A DNA stretch of 64,000 bases, taken from positions 1-64,000 of the forward strand of contig NZ_JAGGLN010000003.1 of assembly GCF_017874455.1 (NCBI RefSeq), read 5' to 3'. The position numbers and the translations under genes were made by a program. This stretch comes from Methanobacterium aggregans. Lineage in GTDB: Archaea > Methanobacteriota > Methanobacteria > Methanobacteriales > Methanobacteriaceae. Shown here piece by piece: positions 1 to 8,504 of this stretch; within the stretch, counting starts at the first letter, position 1, and every line of letters begins with the position of its first letter. A model generated the notes under the pieces. That model worked only from the letters and a program-made list of their open reading frames with translations, ran no database searches and was not told where the DNA came from.

Positions 1-73
1 CAACATAACCAAACTCATCAACCAAACTCTTCTTCAAACTATCAATAGACCTTAAAGGATCAAAAATTCCCAT
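1..73 (-). CDS. N-terminus of an unidentified protein, cut by the left edge
   Basis: An open frame on the minus strand starts with ATG at 71-73 and runs off the window. Only 24 residues are visible, beginning MGIFDPLRSIDSL. A good ribosome-binding site (GGTGGT) lies just upstream and overlaps the end of the small secreted-peptide gene at 78-284, so the two are probably co-transcribed. Too little is present to assign a family. Confidence 0.6.
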   Translation of the reverse strand, partial: MGIFDPLRSIDSLKKSLVDEFGYV

Positions 74-77
74 CTTA

Positions 78-284
78 TTACCACCATTTTAAGATATTAC
101 CCACAGTACTCACAACACCTGTAACAGTAACGTTACCAGCCTGAGACGTTACAGTAGCACTTTTACCACCGTTATTAACAGTTCCACTCCAGGAACCAGT
201 TAAATTACCAGCATAAACAACCGGAGTCAAAACCACAACAACCAGAACCAACACTAAAATTACATTAAACTTCCCATCCATCAT
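78..284 (-). CDS. Small secreted or membrane-anchored peptide (68 aa)
   Basis: Residues 5-25 form a hydrophobic signal-type segment ending in VVYAG. A short mature part rich in Gly, Thr, Val and Asn follows (GSWSGTVNNGG, then two VTVTG-like stretches) and ends in KWW. The start has an AAGGT ribosome-binding site; the second Met, three bases on, is equally possible. The stop codon overlaps the ribosome-binding site of the truncated gene at 1-73. I do not recognise the family. Export to the cell surface is inferred from the signal-like N-terminus only. Confidence 0.55.
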   Translation of the reverse strand: MMDGKFNVILVLVLVVVVLTPVVYAGNLTGSWSGTVNNGGKSATVTSQAGNVTVTGVVSTVGNILKWW

Positions 285-368
285 TAAAAACCTTCCACAA
301 ACAATTATTACAAATCAACAAAAACAATACTACAATAATACGATAATAAAATGAATTAAAGAAAGTAG

Positions 369-377
369 TATATAAAT
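369..377 (-). promoter_or_regulatory. Candidate TATA box for the small secreted peptide
   Basis: On the minus strand this reads ATTTATATA, a good archaeal TATA match. It lies about 90 bases upstream of the 68-aa gene and would leave a leader of about 60 bases. It is based on sequence resemblance only. Confidence 0.3.
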
Positions 378-495
378 ATTCCGGAAAAAACAAGTAAAAA
401 GGAGAGTTACATGATACAGCAAGCAAATAGAAAGTAAAATATAAAAAAAGCCTAAAAAACCTCCAATAATCCATTAAAACATTGAATACACTCAT

Positions 496-822
496 TTTTA
501 ATAATTATATGGATAAATTAAAAGATATTAGAATTTTCTCAATCAAGGATCCCCATTTATAGTACCCAACACCTTCAAACCCTCAAAAATCGTGAAAAAA
601 TAACTAAAAATTCAAGAATTGGCCCTTAACAAAAATTTTAATGATTTCATGCCAATTTGCACAATTTTTGATTCTAAAGGAGTATTAAAAATAAGTAGTA
701 TGCTAAATTAATTATGAACAAAAATTATAATTATTCAGGATCCTGGATGGTACATCCCTATCAATACTAACCTCATCCCGGAGTTGAATCCATCTCCAGA
801 TCAACATCATCCATGACCTCAA
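496..822. other. Intergenic, nothing recognised
   Basis: AT-rich spacer of 327 bases between two minus-strand transcription units. No coding frame with a ribosome-binding site, no RNA gene and no repeat was found. Confidence 0.5.
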
Positions 823-1113
823 TCAATCCCCATTAAACTCATCCCATATCTCAAGGAATGAATCGTAGCTATCCTCCATTCTCTCCGAGAGGAAGTAAAG
901 AGCCCCATAGTTTTTTCCAGGTGATGTGACAAGTTCATTCTCCTCCAGGACATTTATATGGTACTTAACGGTTTTGTAGTCCAGGGAAAGTTTTTCAGAA
1001 AGTTTGTTAATATTGTATGGTCGATTTTCCAGTTCTTTTATTATCCTGGCACGGTTGTTTCCTCCCTTCGTGCTGGCGATTATTTTCCAAAGAAATTTGT
1101 CCATAACATCCAC
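823..1113 (-). CDS. Winged-helix transcriptional regulator (ArsR-like, 96 aa)
   Basis: A compact winged-helix protein. Residues about 20-75 hold the pattern of an ArsR/archaeal HTH: RARIIKELENRPYNINKLSE, then LDYKTVKYHINVLEENELV as recognition helix, then a wing. An acidic tail follows. The ATG at 1113 is preceded by AGGGT. It lies 14 bases downstream of the DUF1700 gene, itself overlapped by a PadR gene, so all three are probably one transcript. It may regulate the membrane-protein module, but no ligand-binding residues are visible. Confidence 0.75.
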   Translation of the reverse strand: MDVMDKFLWKIIASTKGGNNRARIIKELENRPYNINKLSEKLSLDYKTVKYHINVLEENELVTSPGKNYGALYFLSERMEDSYDSFLEIWDEFNGD

Positions 1114-1127
1114 TACCCTTATTTTTA

Positions 1128-1730
1128 TTAGCTGTTTGAAGCCTCTCGTCCTTTTATAATCCTCAAGTTCAATTTCAAGTATCTAATTGCAAGATCGTAG
1201 AACCACTTAGACACGTAGGCCATGATAACCACCCAGACTGTGCCCAGAACAGTTAAACCCATGCCTCCACCTATCATTATGAGTGTGCCGAATATCCCCT
1301 TACTCACAGGTAGGTGGATGTAGTTTGGGAAGATCACATTCAGGAGTGGTGAGAATATTGCCAAAATCCCTGTGAAAACCACTGCCAGTCCTACAACGAA
1401 CAGCGCAACCATAATGGCTGCAAATCCCATAGCAGGCACTGCCACAAATATCATGTTGAAAAGTCCCAATCCTGCCGCAGCTAACACTGCTTCCAGCATA
1501 CTGCCTGCTGAAGGTTTATCTTCAGCTTTAGTGATCATGTACTCTGCTTTAATCTGTTTTGCAACTGTTTTCGGATCTCCAAGGGCCCTTGAAAGTTCTT
1601 CCTCAGTCCTACCGTTTTCCAGACCTATCTGGAAGTGTTCTTCGTAGTCTGAAAGTATATCTTCCCTGTCTTCCTCTGGCAGTTCATTCAGCAGTTCATC
1701 GAGTTTTTCAAGATATTCCCATTTATTCAT
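1128..1730 (-). CDS. DUF1700-family membrane protein
   Basis: The N-terminal 60 residues carry the DUF1700 signature: MNKWEYLEKLDELLNELPEE, then DILSDYEEHF and ALGDPKTVAKQI. At least three hydrophobic segments follow (about 75-100, 100-125, 145-175). The frame is open 27 codons further upstream, but the ATG at 1730 was chosen because GGAGG lies 8 bases before it and the longer start lacks a ribosome-binding site. It overlaps the 3' end of the PadR gene by 8 bases. PadR plus DUF1700 is a recurring regulator/membrane-protein pair in bacteria and archaea; the biochemical role is not established. Confidence 0.85.
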   Translation of the reverse strand: MNKWEYLEKLDELLNELPEEDREDILSDYEEHFQIGLENGRTEEELSRALGDPKTVAKQIKAEYMITKAEDKPSAGSMLEAVLAAAGLGLFNMIFVAVPAMGFAAIMVALFVVGLAVVFTGILAIFSPLLNVIFPNYIHLPVSKGIFGTLIMIGGGMGLTVLGTVWVVIMAYVSKWFYDLAIRYLKLNLRIIKGREASNS

Positions 1731-2067
1731 CCTTAAGTTCCTCCAAAATATCAGCAGTTTTAGAGTACAGTAATCTATTAACACCTGCGGAGAAATTATC
1801 CCATTCTGCAACTAATTCCTCTTTTTTTTGTTTTCCTAAATCTGTGAGCTTATAATACTTCCTTGAAGGACCACCTTGGGACTCTTCCAGGTAAGAAGTC
1901 ACTAGCTCTTCCTTTTTTAGCCTTTTAAGAAGGGGGTAAATGGTTCCCTCTGAGATTGCGATGTTCTCGGATATCTCAGAGACCATTTCATAACCGTAAC
2001 AGTCTTTTTTGTCGAGTATTGCCAGAACGCAGATTTCCAGCACTCCTTTCTTAAATTGGGTGTTCAT
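1723..2067 (-). CDS. PadR-family transcriptional regulator (114 aa)
   Basis: Typical PadR: KGVLEICVLAILDKKDCYGY at the start, SEGTIYPLLKRLKKEELVTS as recognition helix and wing, then GPSRKYYKLTDLGK and a C-terminal dimerisation helix. The length is normal for the short PadR class. It is first gene of the operon with the DUF1700 protein and the small winged-helix regulator. Its own promoter contains two copies of AGTACCTTG, suggesting autoregulation. Confidence 0.9.
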   Translation of the reverse strand: MNTQFKKGVLEICVLAILDKKDCYGYEMVSEISENIAISEGTIYPLLKRLKKEELVTSYLEESQGGPSRKYYKLTDLGKQKKEELVAEWDNFSAGVNRLLYSKTADILEELKDE

Positions 2068-2085
2068 GGTATCACTGTACTTTTA

Positions 2086-2119
2086 CAAGGTACTGTATAT
2101 TGCAAGGTACTATTTATAA
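2086..2119 (-). promoter_or_regulatory. PadR operon promoter with tandem operator-like repeat
   Basis: On the minus strand a TATA-like ATTATAAAT (about 2112-2119) is followed by AGTACCTTG at 2103-2111 and again at 2086-2094. The two copies start 17 bases apart and fill the space between TATA box and start codon. A repressor there would block transcription. PadR binding is inference. Confidence 0.45.
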
Positions 2120-2290
2120 TTTGGGTTTGTTTGGAGGGGAGTTGAGGGTTTCAGATTTGTATCATGATCACTGAAGATGGAAATGAATTAAAATTAGAAA
2201 TTAAAAATTAAATAAGGAGTAATGATTGAATTCAAAAAAAATCAGCCCATAAATAACTTAATTCATGATTAAATGTTATTTTTAAATTTT

Positions 2291-2899
2291 TCAGAGCAAA
2301 CATTCCATTCCCCAGGTTCCATCCTCCAGACCAAACCATTTGAAGTTTTTTTCACCGTAAACAGTGAACCCGTGTTTCTCGTACCATGCACGAGCCTTCC
2401 TGTTGTAGAAAAGCACATCCAACACCATTCTTTTGCAGTTCTTTTTCCTTGCAATCTGGAATGACTGCTTCAAAAGGAAGGTTCCAGTTCCTTTACCCCT
2501 TACGTCAGGATTAACTGCTATGTTGCCTATATAATAGTCATCCCCTTTTATGGATGAGGCTGAAATCCTGTCAAAGATGGGTTTCACAAGTGTTAGCTTT
2601 AAAAACTGTAAAAAATTCATAGTGTCCATGTATACCTTTGCTTCATCCCTGAATTTTATTTCATCCCCTCTGTAGGCAACTAAAATACCCACGGCCTGCC
2701 CATTTTCATCCTCTGCAACGTGGATGTTCTCATGACCATAGGGATTCCTTCCAGCCACTATGAGTTTTTGAAGCTTTTCAATGGCTTTTTGCCTGTCTTC
2801 ATCCAGGAATATTCTGAAGAGGTCCGTATCTGTTTCATAGATCAGTTCTGAAACCAGCTGAAGGTCATGCCTTCCTGTGTCAAGTTTTTCAATGTTCAT
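2291..2899 (-). CDS. GNAT-family N-acetyltransferase
   Basis: The C-terminal half carries the acetyl-CoA binding loop of GNAT enzymes, IAVNPDVRGKGTGTFLL, which matches (V)xxxxRGxGxG/A, followed by MVLDVLFYNRKARAWYEKHGF. Length is 202 aa from the ATG at 2899; an upstream TTG at 2938 is open but has no ribosome-binding site. The acceptor substrate cannot be told. It is divergent from the DNA polymerase gene at 3079. Confidence 0.85.
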   Translation of the reverse strand: MNIEKLDTGRHDLQLVSELIYETDTDLFRIFLDEDRQKAIEKLQKLIVAGRNPYGHENIHVAEDENGQAVGILVAYRGDEIKFRDEAKVYMDTMNFLQFLKLTLVKPIFDRISASSIKGDDYYIGNIAVNPDVRGKGTGTFLLKQSFQIARKKNCKRMVLDVLFYNRKARAWYEKHGFTVYGEKNFKWFGLEDGTWGMECLL

Positions 2900-3078
2900 C
2901 TCTAAAACGTTCCTTGAAATATTAAAATGATTAAACAAGTTTTACTAATAAAATTTTTACTAATAACACAATCCAAATATGATTTTTTTCAATGCATTTT
3001 TACATTTGAAATTCATGGTAAGATCTGCGATCTTATTATTCAACAAATATATACAGACGTCAATATAAATAAAAGCCT

Positions 3079-4869
3079 ATGGAAACCAGAAAATTCGTGC
3101 TTCTGGACATTGATTACATTACAGAAGACGACAGAGCAGTTGTCCGGTTATTCGGCAAACTACAAGGCAATGAAAATGGAAGATCTGTTATAGCAGTTGA
3201 TAAGGGTTTCAAACCCTACATTTACGTTCTCCCCCATGAACCAGAGGAGTGTGTGAATGATATCAATGAACTGGATGTTGAGGGTGTTGAATGGACCCGT
3301 AAAAATGACATAGGGCATGTTAAAGACTTTTTGAAGGTTACGCTGAAACATCCCCAGGACGTTCCAAAGTTAAGGGATAAAATAAGGAATTTGGACTCTG
3401 TGGATGACATCAGGGAGCATGACATACCTTTCTACCGCCGTTACCTTATAGATAAGGGACTGTTTCCAATGGCAGAAGTTGAGGTGGATGGTGAATTTGT
3501 GGGTGAGGAAGATTGCAGTTTCAGATGTGCAGATGACACCTGCGTATTCGAAATTGAGGGTGAAGCCCGTCCAGTTGAATCGGAATTTCCGGATCTGAAG
3601 ATTTTGAGCTTTGACATAGAGGTTTACAACCCTGAGGGCATGCCACAGGCTGAAGTTGATAAGATCATAATGATAAGCCTCTCTAGCAATCAGGGACTGG
3701 AGAAAGTGGTTTCAACCAAGGAATCAGAACTTGATTTTGTTGAAACCGTAGAGAACGAGGAGAAAATGCTTGAAAGGTTCGTTGAGATCGTGAAGTCTGA
3801 AAACCCTGATCTTCTCATTGGTTACAACTCAGACAACTTCGACATGCCCTACATAAATGACAGGGCTGATAAAATCGGGGTTAAAATGGATATGGGAACT
3901 GACGGCTCCAAGTTGAAGTTCATGAGGAGGGGTTTTGCAAACGCCGGGCTTATCAAGGGAAGGATACACGTTGATCTTTACCTTTTAATGCGCCGTTACT
4001 TAACACTGGACCGTTACACCCTTGAAAGGGTTTACAGGGAACTTTTCGATGAGGAGAAGGAGGATGTTCCAGGTGATGAGATCTACCAGTACTGGGATGA
4101 TGGTGGAGAAAAGCTGGACACCCTGTTCAGATACTCCCTGGACGATGCTGTGGCAGTTACCAAGATCGGAGAGAAGATGCTGCCTCTGAGCCTGGAGCTT
4201 ACACGTATAGTTGGCCAGCCATTCTTTGATATAGCACGTATGACCACGGGACAAATGGTTGAATGGTACCTCATAAGGAAGGCATATGAATACGGAGATA
4301 TAGTGCCTAACAAACCCTCTTCAACACAGTACTCAGAGCGAAGGGGTAAAAGAGCTGCTGGAGGCTACGTTAAAGACCCTGTTAAGGGACTCCATGAGAA
4401 CATAGTTTCCTTCGACTTCAGGAGCCTGTACCCCAGCATAATAATCTCAAAGAACGTTTCTCCAGACACCCTGGTTTCAGAGTGCAGTGAGGATGAATGC
4501 TACATCGCACCTGAGGTGGGCCATAAATTCCTGAAAGAACCTGTAGGCTTTGTTCCCTCCATAATCGGCAACATACTCAGGGAACGTGTTAGAATCAAGA
4601 CCATGATGAAGGCTTCAGAGAATCCCAGGGAGAAGCAGATACTGGACGTGCAGCAGCAGGCCCTTAAAAGACTTGCAAATTCCATGTACGGTGTTTACGG
4701 ATACTCCAGATTCAGGTGGTACAGAATAGAATGTGCTGAAGCTGTAACTGCATGGGGAAGGGATTTCATTAAAAAGACCATGAAACATGCTGAGGAATAC
4801 GGTTTCAGGGCAATTTATGCGGATACTGATGGTTTTTATGCTACATTCGAGCCTTCAGATGAAAATTAA
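3079..4869 (+). CDS. polB1: Family-B DNA polymerase, large split subunit (PolB1)
   Basis: Replicative or repair family-B polymerase with 3'-5' exonuclease. Exo I (LSFDIEVYN), Exo II (GYNSDNFDMPYI) and Exo III (YSLDDAV) are intact, as are polymerase motif A (FDFRSLYPSII), motif B (KRLANSMYGVYG) and motif C (YADTDG, residues 580-585). The protein stops at residue 596, eleven residues after motif C, so thumb and C-terminal palm are missing. The bases after the TAA do not encode the rest in any frame. This matches the two-gene PolB of Methanothermobacter (about 586 plus 223 aa), so a small partner gene should lie elsewhere. Not a frameshift or pseudogene in my reading. Confidence 0.93.
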   Translation: METRKFVLLDIDYITEDDRAVVRLFGKLQGNENGRSVIAVDKGFKPYIYVLPHEPEECVNDINELDVEGVEWTRKNDIGHVKDFLKVTLKHPQDVPKLRDKIRNLDSVDDIREHDIPFYRRYLIDKGLFPMAEVEVDGEFVGEEDCSFRCADDTCVFEIEGEARPVESEFPDLKILSFDIEVYNPEGMPQAEVDKIIMISLSSNQGLEKVVSTKESELDFVETVENEEKMLERFVEIVKSENPDLLIGYNSDNFDMPYINDRADKIGVKMDMGTDGSKLKFMRRGFANAGLIKGRIHVDLYLLMRRYLTLDRYTLERVYRELFDEEKEDVPGDEIYQYWDDGGEKLDTLFRYSLDDAVAVTKIGEKMLPLSLELTRIVGQPFFDIARMTTGQMVEWYLIRKAYEYGDIVPNKPSSTQYSERRGKRAAGGYVKDPVKGLHENIVSFDFRSLYPSIIISKNVSPDTLVSECSEDECYIAPEVGHKFLKEPVGFVPSIIGNILRERVRIKTMMKASENPREKQILDVQQQALKRLANSMYGVYGYSRFRWYRIECAEAVTAWGRDFIKKTMKHAEEYGFRAIYADTDGFYATFEPSDEN

Positions 4870-5060
4870 ACACCCCATATAATTTTTTTAAAATCCTTTT
4901 CTAAAATTTTAAAGAAAAATGTATCAAAGAAGAGCATTATTAAGTCAAGCATCATCCCTAATCTTATATCCATGTCCAGAGTGACCTTAAAGGCATTCAT
5001 GTTTGATCTCTTTATCCAAGAATGATAAAATTAGTCTATTTAAAGAACGCCCACCTTATT

Positions 5061-5771
5061 TCAACTTTTACCTAGCTGGAACAACCGTCTTGCCACCAGG
5101 ACTGAAAATATCGCCCATGGAACGAGAGATGCGAATGCAAAGTAAACACCTATGGTCCCTGCCGTGGACGGCACCAACATCAATAAACCAGCCAGTAGCC
5201 CCAAATAAGCAGTTTTTTTACTGAAAATATTGCTTTTTAGCATGACAAATGAGATTATAATAAGTGTGATTGCGTTGAGGATGTAATACACGTCAAAGGC
5301 AGTACCCTGAAATGTGGTAAGCATTCCCTGTCCTGCCGCCAATAAAATAGACTGCTGCACATCTGTTGTTGCAGCCGCGTATTGGTTGCTGAGAGAAAGC
5401 ATTTCAAAGGCAGTGTTGGATGAAAAATGGGCTGCTATCCCTACAAGTCCCAAAACCAAAGCAATTACCATGAAAGACTCATTGATTCGTTTTAGAGAAA
5501 GGTAGAGTGCAAGATATACAGGTAGCATAAGAGCACTGACAAGGAGGTACAGAAGATCCATGTCTAAGAGTCCAATGAACCATTTGTTCTGAAATAAGGT
5601 GAAGTAACCCAATACTGTGGTTGGTGGAGGCCAGGTGACAAATATAAAAGATTGTATGGGAATAATTACCACTATGACCAGTGCAGCAATTCCCCCAATT
5701 TTATAGAGCCAAGCCCACTTAGAATCACTAGTTTCCACGTCATTACCTGGACTTAATTTAAGATCTGACAT
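5061..5771 (-). CDS. DUF4386-like polytopic membrane protein
   Basis: 236 aa with about six hydrophobic segments (about 24-46, 66-84, 86-100, 103-120, 160-185, 193-225) and a charged N-terminus. The layout and the FVTWPPPTTVLGYF region recall DUF4386 family proteins, whose function is unknown. The start is well supported by GGAGGG. It is a single-gene unit convergent with polB1. Confidence 0.65.
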   Translation of the reverse strand: MSDLKLSPGNDVETSDSKWAWLYKIGGIAALVIVVIIPIQSFIFVTWPPPTTVLGYFTLFQNKWFIGLLDMDLLYLLVSALMLPVYLALYLSLKRINESFMVIALVLGLVGIAAHFSSNTAFEMLSLSNQYAAATTDVQQSILLAAGQGMLTTFQGTAFDVYYILNAITLIIISFVMLKSNIFSKKTAYLGLLAGLLMLVPSTAGTIGVYFAFASLVPWAIFSVLVARRLFQLGKS

Positions 5772-6208
5772 TGAATTCCCTCCTTATAACCATTCATTTA
5801 ATTTAGGTTTTTGAATAGGCTTTTAGAAGTTTTTGGCCCCCTCAATGATTTACGTGCCAAAAAATAAATTTCAATAGTCAATAATTCTCCTGAATTAAAG
5901 GTTACATCACGTTTCAGAATCTTATTAAAGATATTAAATCCATTGAAACCTTTTAAACAAGATACTGTGAACTTCAATTGAATTTTCAGATAAAATTAAT
6001 CATGTTTCATCCTATATTTATGAAGTTGATCCTTTAAAATATTAACGATCGTGGTACCAAGTAATAGATTGATATACGTGAGAGATTTGGCATTTCAGCC
6101 GAAAAATACGTTTATACTCATGAAAAAGTGTTATGAATGATTAAAAAGTTTTTAAAAAAAAATTAAAACATCCAGTTTAAAATATCCTGGAGTTATGGCC
6201 TTCATTAT
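5772..6208. other. Intergenic, nothing recognised
   Basis: 437 bases of AT-rich DNA between a start at 5771 and a stop at 6209, both minus strand. It presumably holds the DUF4386 gene promoter; no coding frame or RNA fold was recognised. Confidence 0.4.
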
Positions 6209-6721
6209 TTATTCGTACTTCTCGTAAGACGTTATCTCATCAATTGCCTTCCTCGGCCTTGGATCGGGATCTTCATCTGCATAACCAAGTGTGAACGCAG
6301 CAACGATCCTTATATCATCAGGTATTTCCAGTATCTCCTTGAATGCATCTTCACTGAAGGCTCCAAGCCAGCAGGTTCCAAGTCCAAGTTCCTGAGCTTC
6401 CAGAATCATGAATGAAACTGCAATTGACAGGTCAACTGTGTAAGCTGGCTGTCCGCATGGCATCACATGTTCAGATTCTGTTGAACATGCCACAACAAGC
6501 ACTGGTGCCTGGGCAACCATCTGCTGACCATGGGCGGGTTCAACAAGTTTTTCACGTGTTTTCTGACTCTTAACAACCAGGAATTTCCACTGCTGTCTGT
6601 TGGCAGCTGAAGGTGCCAGCCTTGCAGATTCCAGTATTTTCTGAAGCTTTTCTTCCTCAACCTCAGCGTCCCTGTATTTCCTGATGCTCCTCCTTTCCTT
6701 CACCGCTTCAAATACATCCAT
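6209..6721 (-). CDS. Nitroreductase-family FMN oxidoreductase
   Basis: Opens with the classic nitroreductase N-terminus (VFEAVKERRSIRKY), then ARLAPSAANRQQWKF, which forms the flavin-binding loop, and LGLGTCWLGAF near the C-terminus. 170 aa from the ATG at 6719-6721, chosen because GGGGGT lies 8 bases upstream; the frame is open to 6784. The family transfers electrons from NAD(P)H, or in methanogens possibly F420, to FMN and then varied acceptors. Substrate unknown; stand-alone gene. Confidence 0.9.
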   Translation of the reverse strand: MDVFEAVKERRSIRKYRDAEVEEEKLQKILESARLAPSAANRQQWKFLVVKSQKTREKLVEPAHGQQMVAQAPVLVVACSTESEHVMPCGQPAYTVDLSIAVSFMILEAQELGLGTCWLGAFSEDAFKEILEIPDDIRIVAAFTLGYADEDPDPRPRKAIDEITSYEKYE

Positions 6722-6890
6722 ATAATCTACCCCCATTAAGGAACAAAATATCGTATATCCAATATATTTTATTATATAAATCACAGATTATAAAACATTC
6801 TAATTAGTAGGTTTATCAGTACTTTCAGTGAAATTGCCGGCAGCTGCTGACAATCCATGTACTGATTTAAAAGTGTAGGGAGGGTGATTA

Positions 6891-7577
6891 TTGCCACATG
6901 AAAAGATAAGAAAAAGCTTTGATGCTGCTGCACGTGACTATGACCAGCACCGAAGAGCCGTTATCCCCCATTTAGACGAACTTTACGAGGTAACAGCGGA
7001 CCTTGCACACAGCTCCAATGAGAAGCCCCGTGTGCTGGACCTCGGGGCAGGAACAGGCCTTCTCACAGAGTACCTGTTCAAAAGGTACCCTGAGGCAGAG
7101 TTCACCCTAATGGATCTGTCTGGTGAGATGCTTGCAGTTGCAAGGGAGCGATTTGAAGGACATTCAAACTTCAGGTACATCCAGGAGGATTACGTTGAAG
7201 AGGATTTTGAGGGTACCTACGATATCGTGATCTCATCCCTTTCCATCCACCACCTGAGCCATGAAAACAAGGAATTTCTCTACAAAAAGGTTTACGATAA
7301 CCTGAACATGGGAGGTATTTTCATAAATGCAGATGAAGTACGGGGTTCAACCGGCAGGGCAGAACGTGAGTATCAACGAAAACATGACGAAAACCTTGAA
7401 AGCCAACCATTAACAGAAGAACAGAAAGCAACCATCTATAAACGCAGACAGCTTGATAATCCTGCAACACTGGCCACCACACTTAAATGGTTTGATGAAA
7501 TTGGTTTTGGGGATGTGGATGTTTTTTACAAGTACTACGAGTACTGTGTTATTGCGGGGCGTAAAGTGCACATCTAA
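6891..7577 (+). CDS. Class I SAM-dependent methyltransferase
   Basis: The Rossmann methyltransferase core is clear: motif I VLDLGAGTGLLTEYL (residues about 48-62), acidic motif II with FTLMDLSGEML, motif III with YIQEDYVEEDF, and DIVISSLSIHHL. 228 aa. The start is TTG, supported by GGGAGGGTGA a few bases upstream. Substrate unknown; the C-terminal half resembles UbiE/Tam-type small-molecule methyltransferases. Confidence 0.85.
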   Translation: MPHEKIRKSFDAAARDYDQHRRAVIPHLDELYEVTADLAHSSNEKPRVLDLGAGTGLLTEYLFKRYPEAEFTLMDLSGEMLAVARERFEGHSNFRYIQEDYVEEDFEGTYDIVISSLSIHHLSHENKEFLYKKVYDNLNMGGIFINADEVRGSTGRAEREYQRKHDENLESQPLTEEQKATIYKRRQLDNPATLATTLKWFDEIGFGDVDVFYKYYEYCVIAGRKVHI

Positions 7578-7671
7578 AAGTAAATAATCCTCAATAGGGA
7601 ATTTGTTAGATATAAAGGTTGTATTAAAGACTAAAAGCTAAAATTGATTTTATCCAATTGGAGGTTAAAAA

Positions 7672-8376
7672 TTGCTTCTGGACGAACGAATGGATGAATT
7701 TTCAAGGGCACTGGGTGCAGATTTCTTTGGAGTGGCAGATCTGAGCAGTGCACGTAGTTTCATGCTCGAATACGGCGGTAAAAATATTGCAAGGTATCCG
7801 CGGGCTGTTTCAGTTGGTATAAGACTTCTTGACACCATCGTGGATGAGTTGCCCCACAGTCACGATCCTTCAGTTTCAGTGAACTACCGCCACCATGCCC
7901 ACGATATTATAAATCTCAGGTTGGACCTTGTAACCTCACGCATTGCAAGTTTGATCCAGAATGAGGGTTATAGGGCACTTCCAATACCCTCATCTAAGCG
8001 TGTGGATGATAAAAAGATTGCAGCAGCTTTTTCCCATAAGCTTGCAGCAAACCTTGCAGGCCTTGGATGGATAGGTAAAAGCTGTCTTCTAATAACCCCT
8101 GAAGCAGGACCCAGGGTTCGGTGGGGAACTGTTCTGACAGATGCACCATTTAAAGCTGGAGAAGCCCCTATGGAGGATCGTTGCGGTAAATGCACAGACT
8201 GTGTGGATGCCTGTCCAGTCAACGCATTCACAGGGACACAGTTCAATCCAGAAGAGGCCCGTGAATCACGATACGATGCACGCAGATGTGAAAGGTACCT
8301 CCAGGACCTTGAGAAGATGGATAAACCTGGAGTCTGTGGAATGTGCATCTACGCATGCCCCCATGGAATGAAATAA
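7672..8376 (+). CDS. QueG-like double 4Fe-4S ferredoxin-domain protein
   Basis: 234 aa starting at TTG with GGAGG before it. The C-terminal third has two 4Fe-4S motifs: CGKCTDCVDACPVNAF and CGMCIYACPHG, plus an isolated Cys in RRCERYL. The middle has LAANLAGLGWIGKSCLLITP, the hallmark shared with epoxyqueuosine reductase (QueG) and reductive dehalogenases. It is shorter than QueG (about 350-380 aa) and no cobalamin-binding extension is seen. A redox role is likely; the queuosine assignment is not safe, because archaea use archaeosine. Confidence 0.75.
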   Translation: MLLDERMDEFSRALGADFFGVADLSSARSFMLEYGGKNIARYPRAVSVGIRLLDTIVDELPHSHDPSVSVNYRHHAHDIINLRLDLVTSRIASLIQNEGYRALPIPSSKRVDDKKIAAAFSHKLAANLAGLGWIGKSCLLITPEAGPRVRWGTVLTDAPFKAGEAPMEDRCGKCTDCVDACPVNAFTGTQFNPEEARESRYDARRCERYLQDLEKMDKPGVCGMCIYACPHGMK

Positions 8377-8504
8377 AAGTTATTGGGATAAAAATAAGTG
8401 CTGAATTAGATTTTTATTAAAATTAAATTAACTTTTTTTGTAAGGAATATTATAAAAAATTACAAAAAAAATCTTTTAGAATTTTCAAGGTCTGATGCAG
8501 ATTT

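Noticed and set aside
265..495. 76-aa frame on the minus strand
   Set aside because: Phe/Tyr/Leu-rich AT-type translation, overlaps the secreted-peptide gene and covers its TATA region; no ribosome-binding site.
4857..4890. polB1 as a frameshifted or truncated pseudogene
   Set aside because: No continuation in any frame after the stop, and the break matches the known split in Methanothermobacter.
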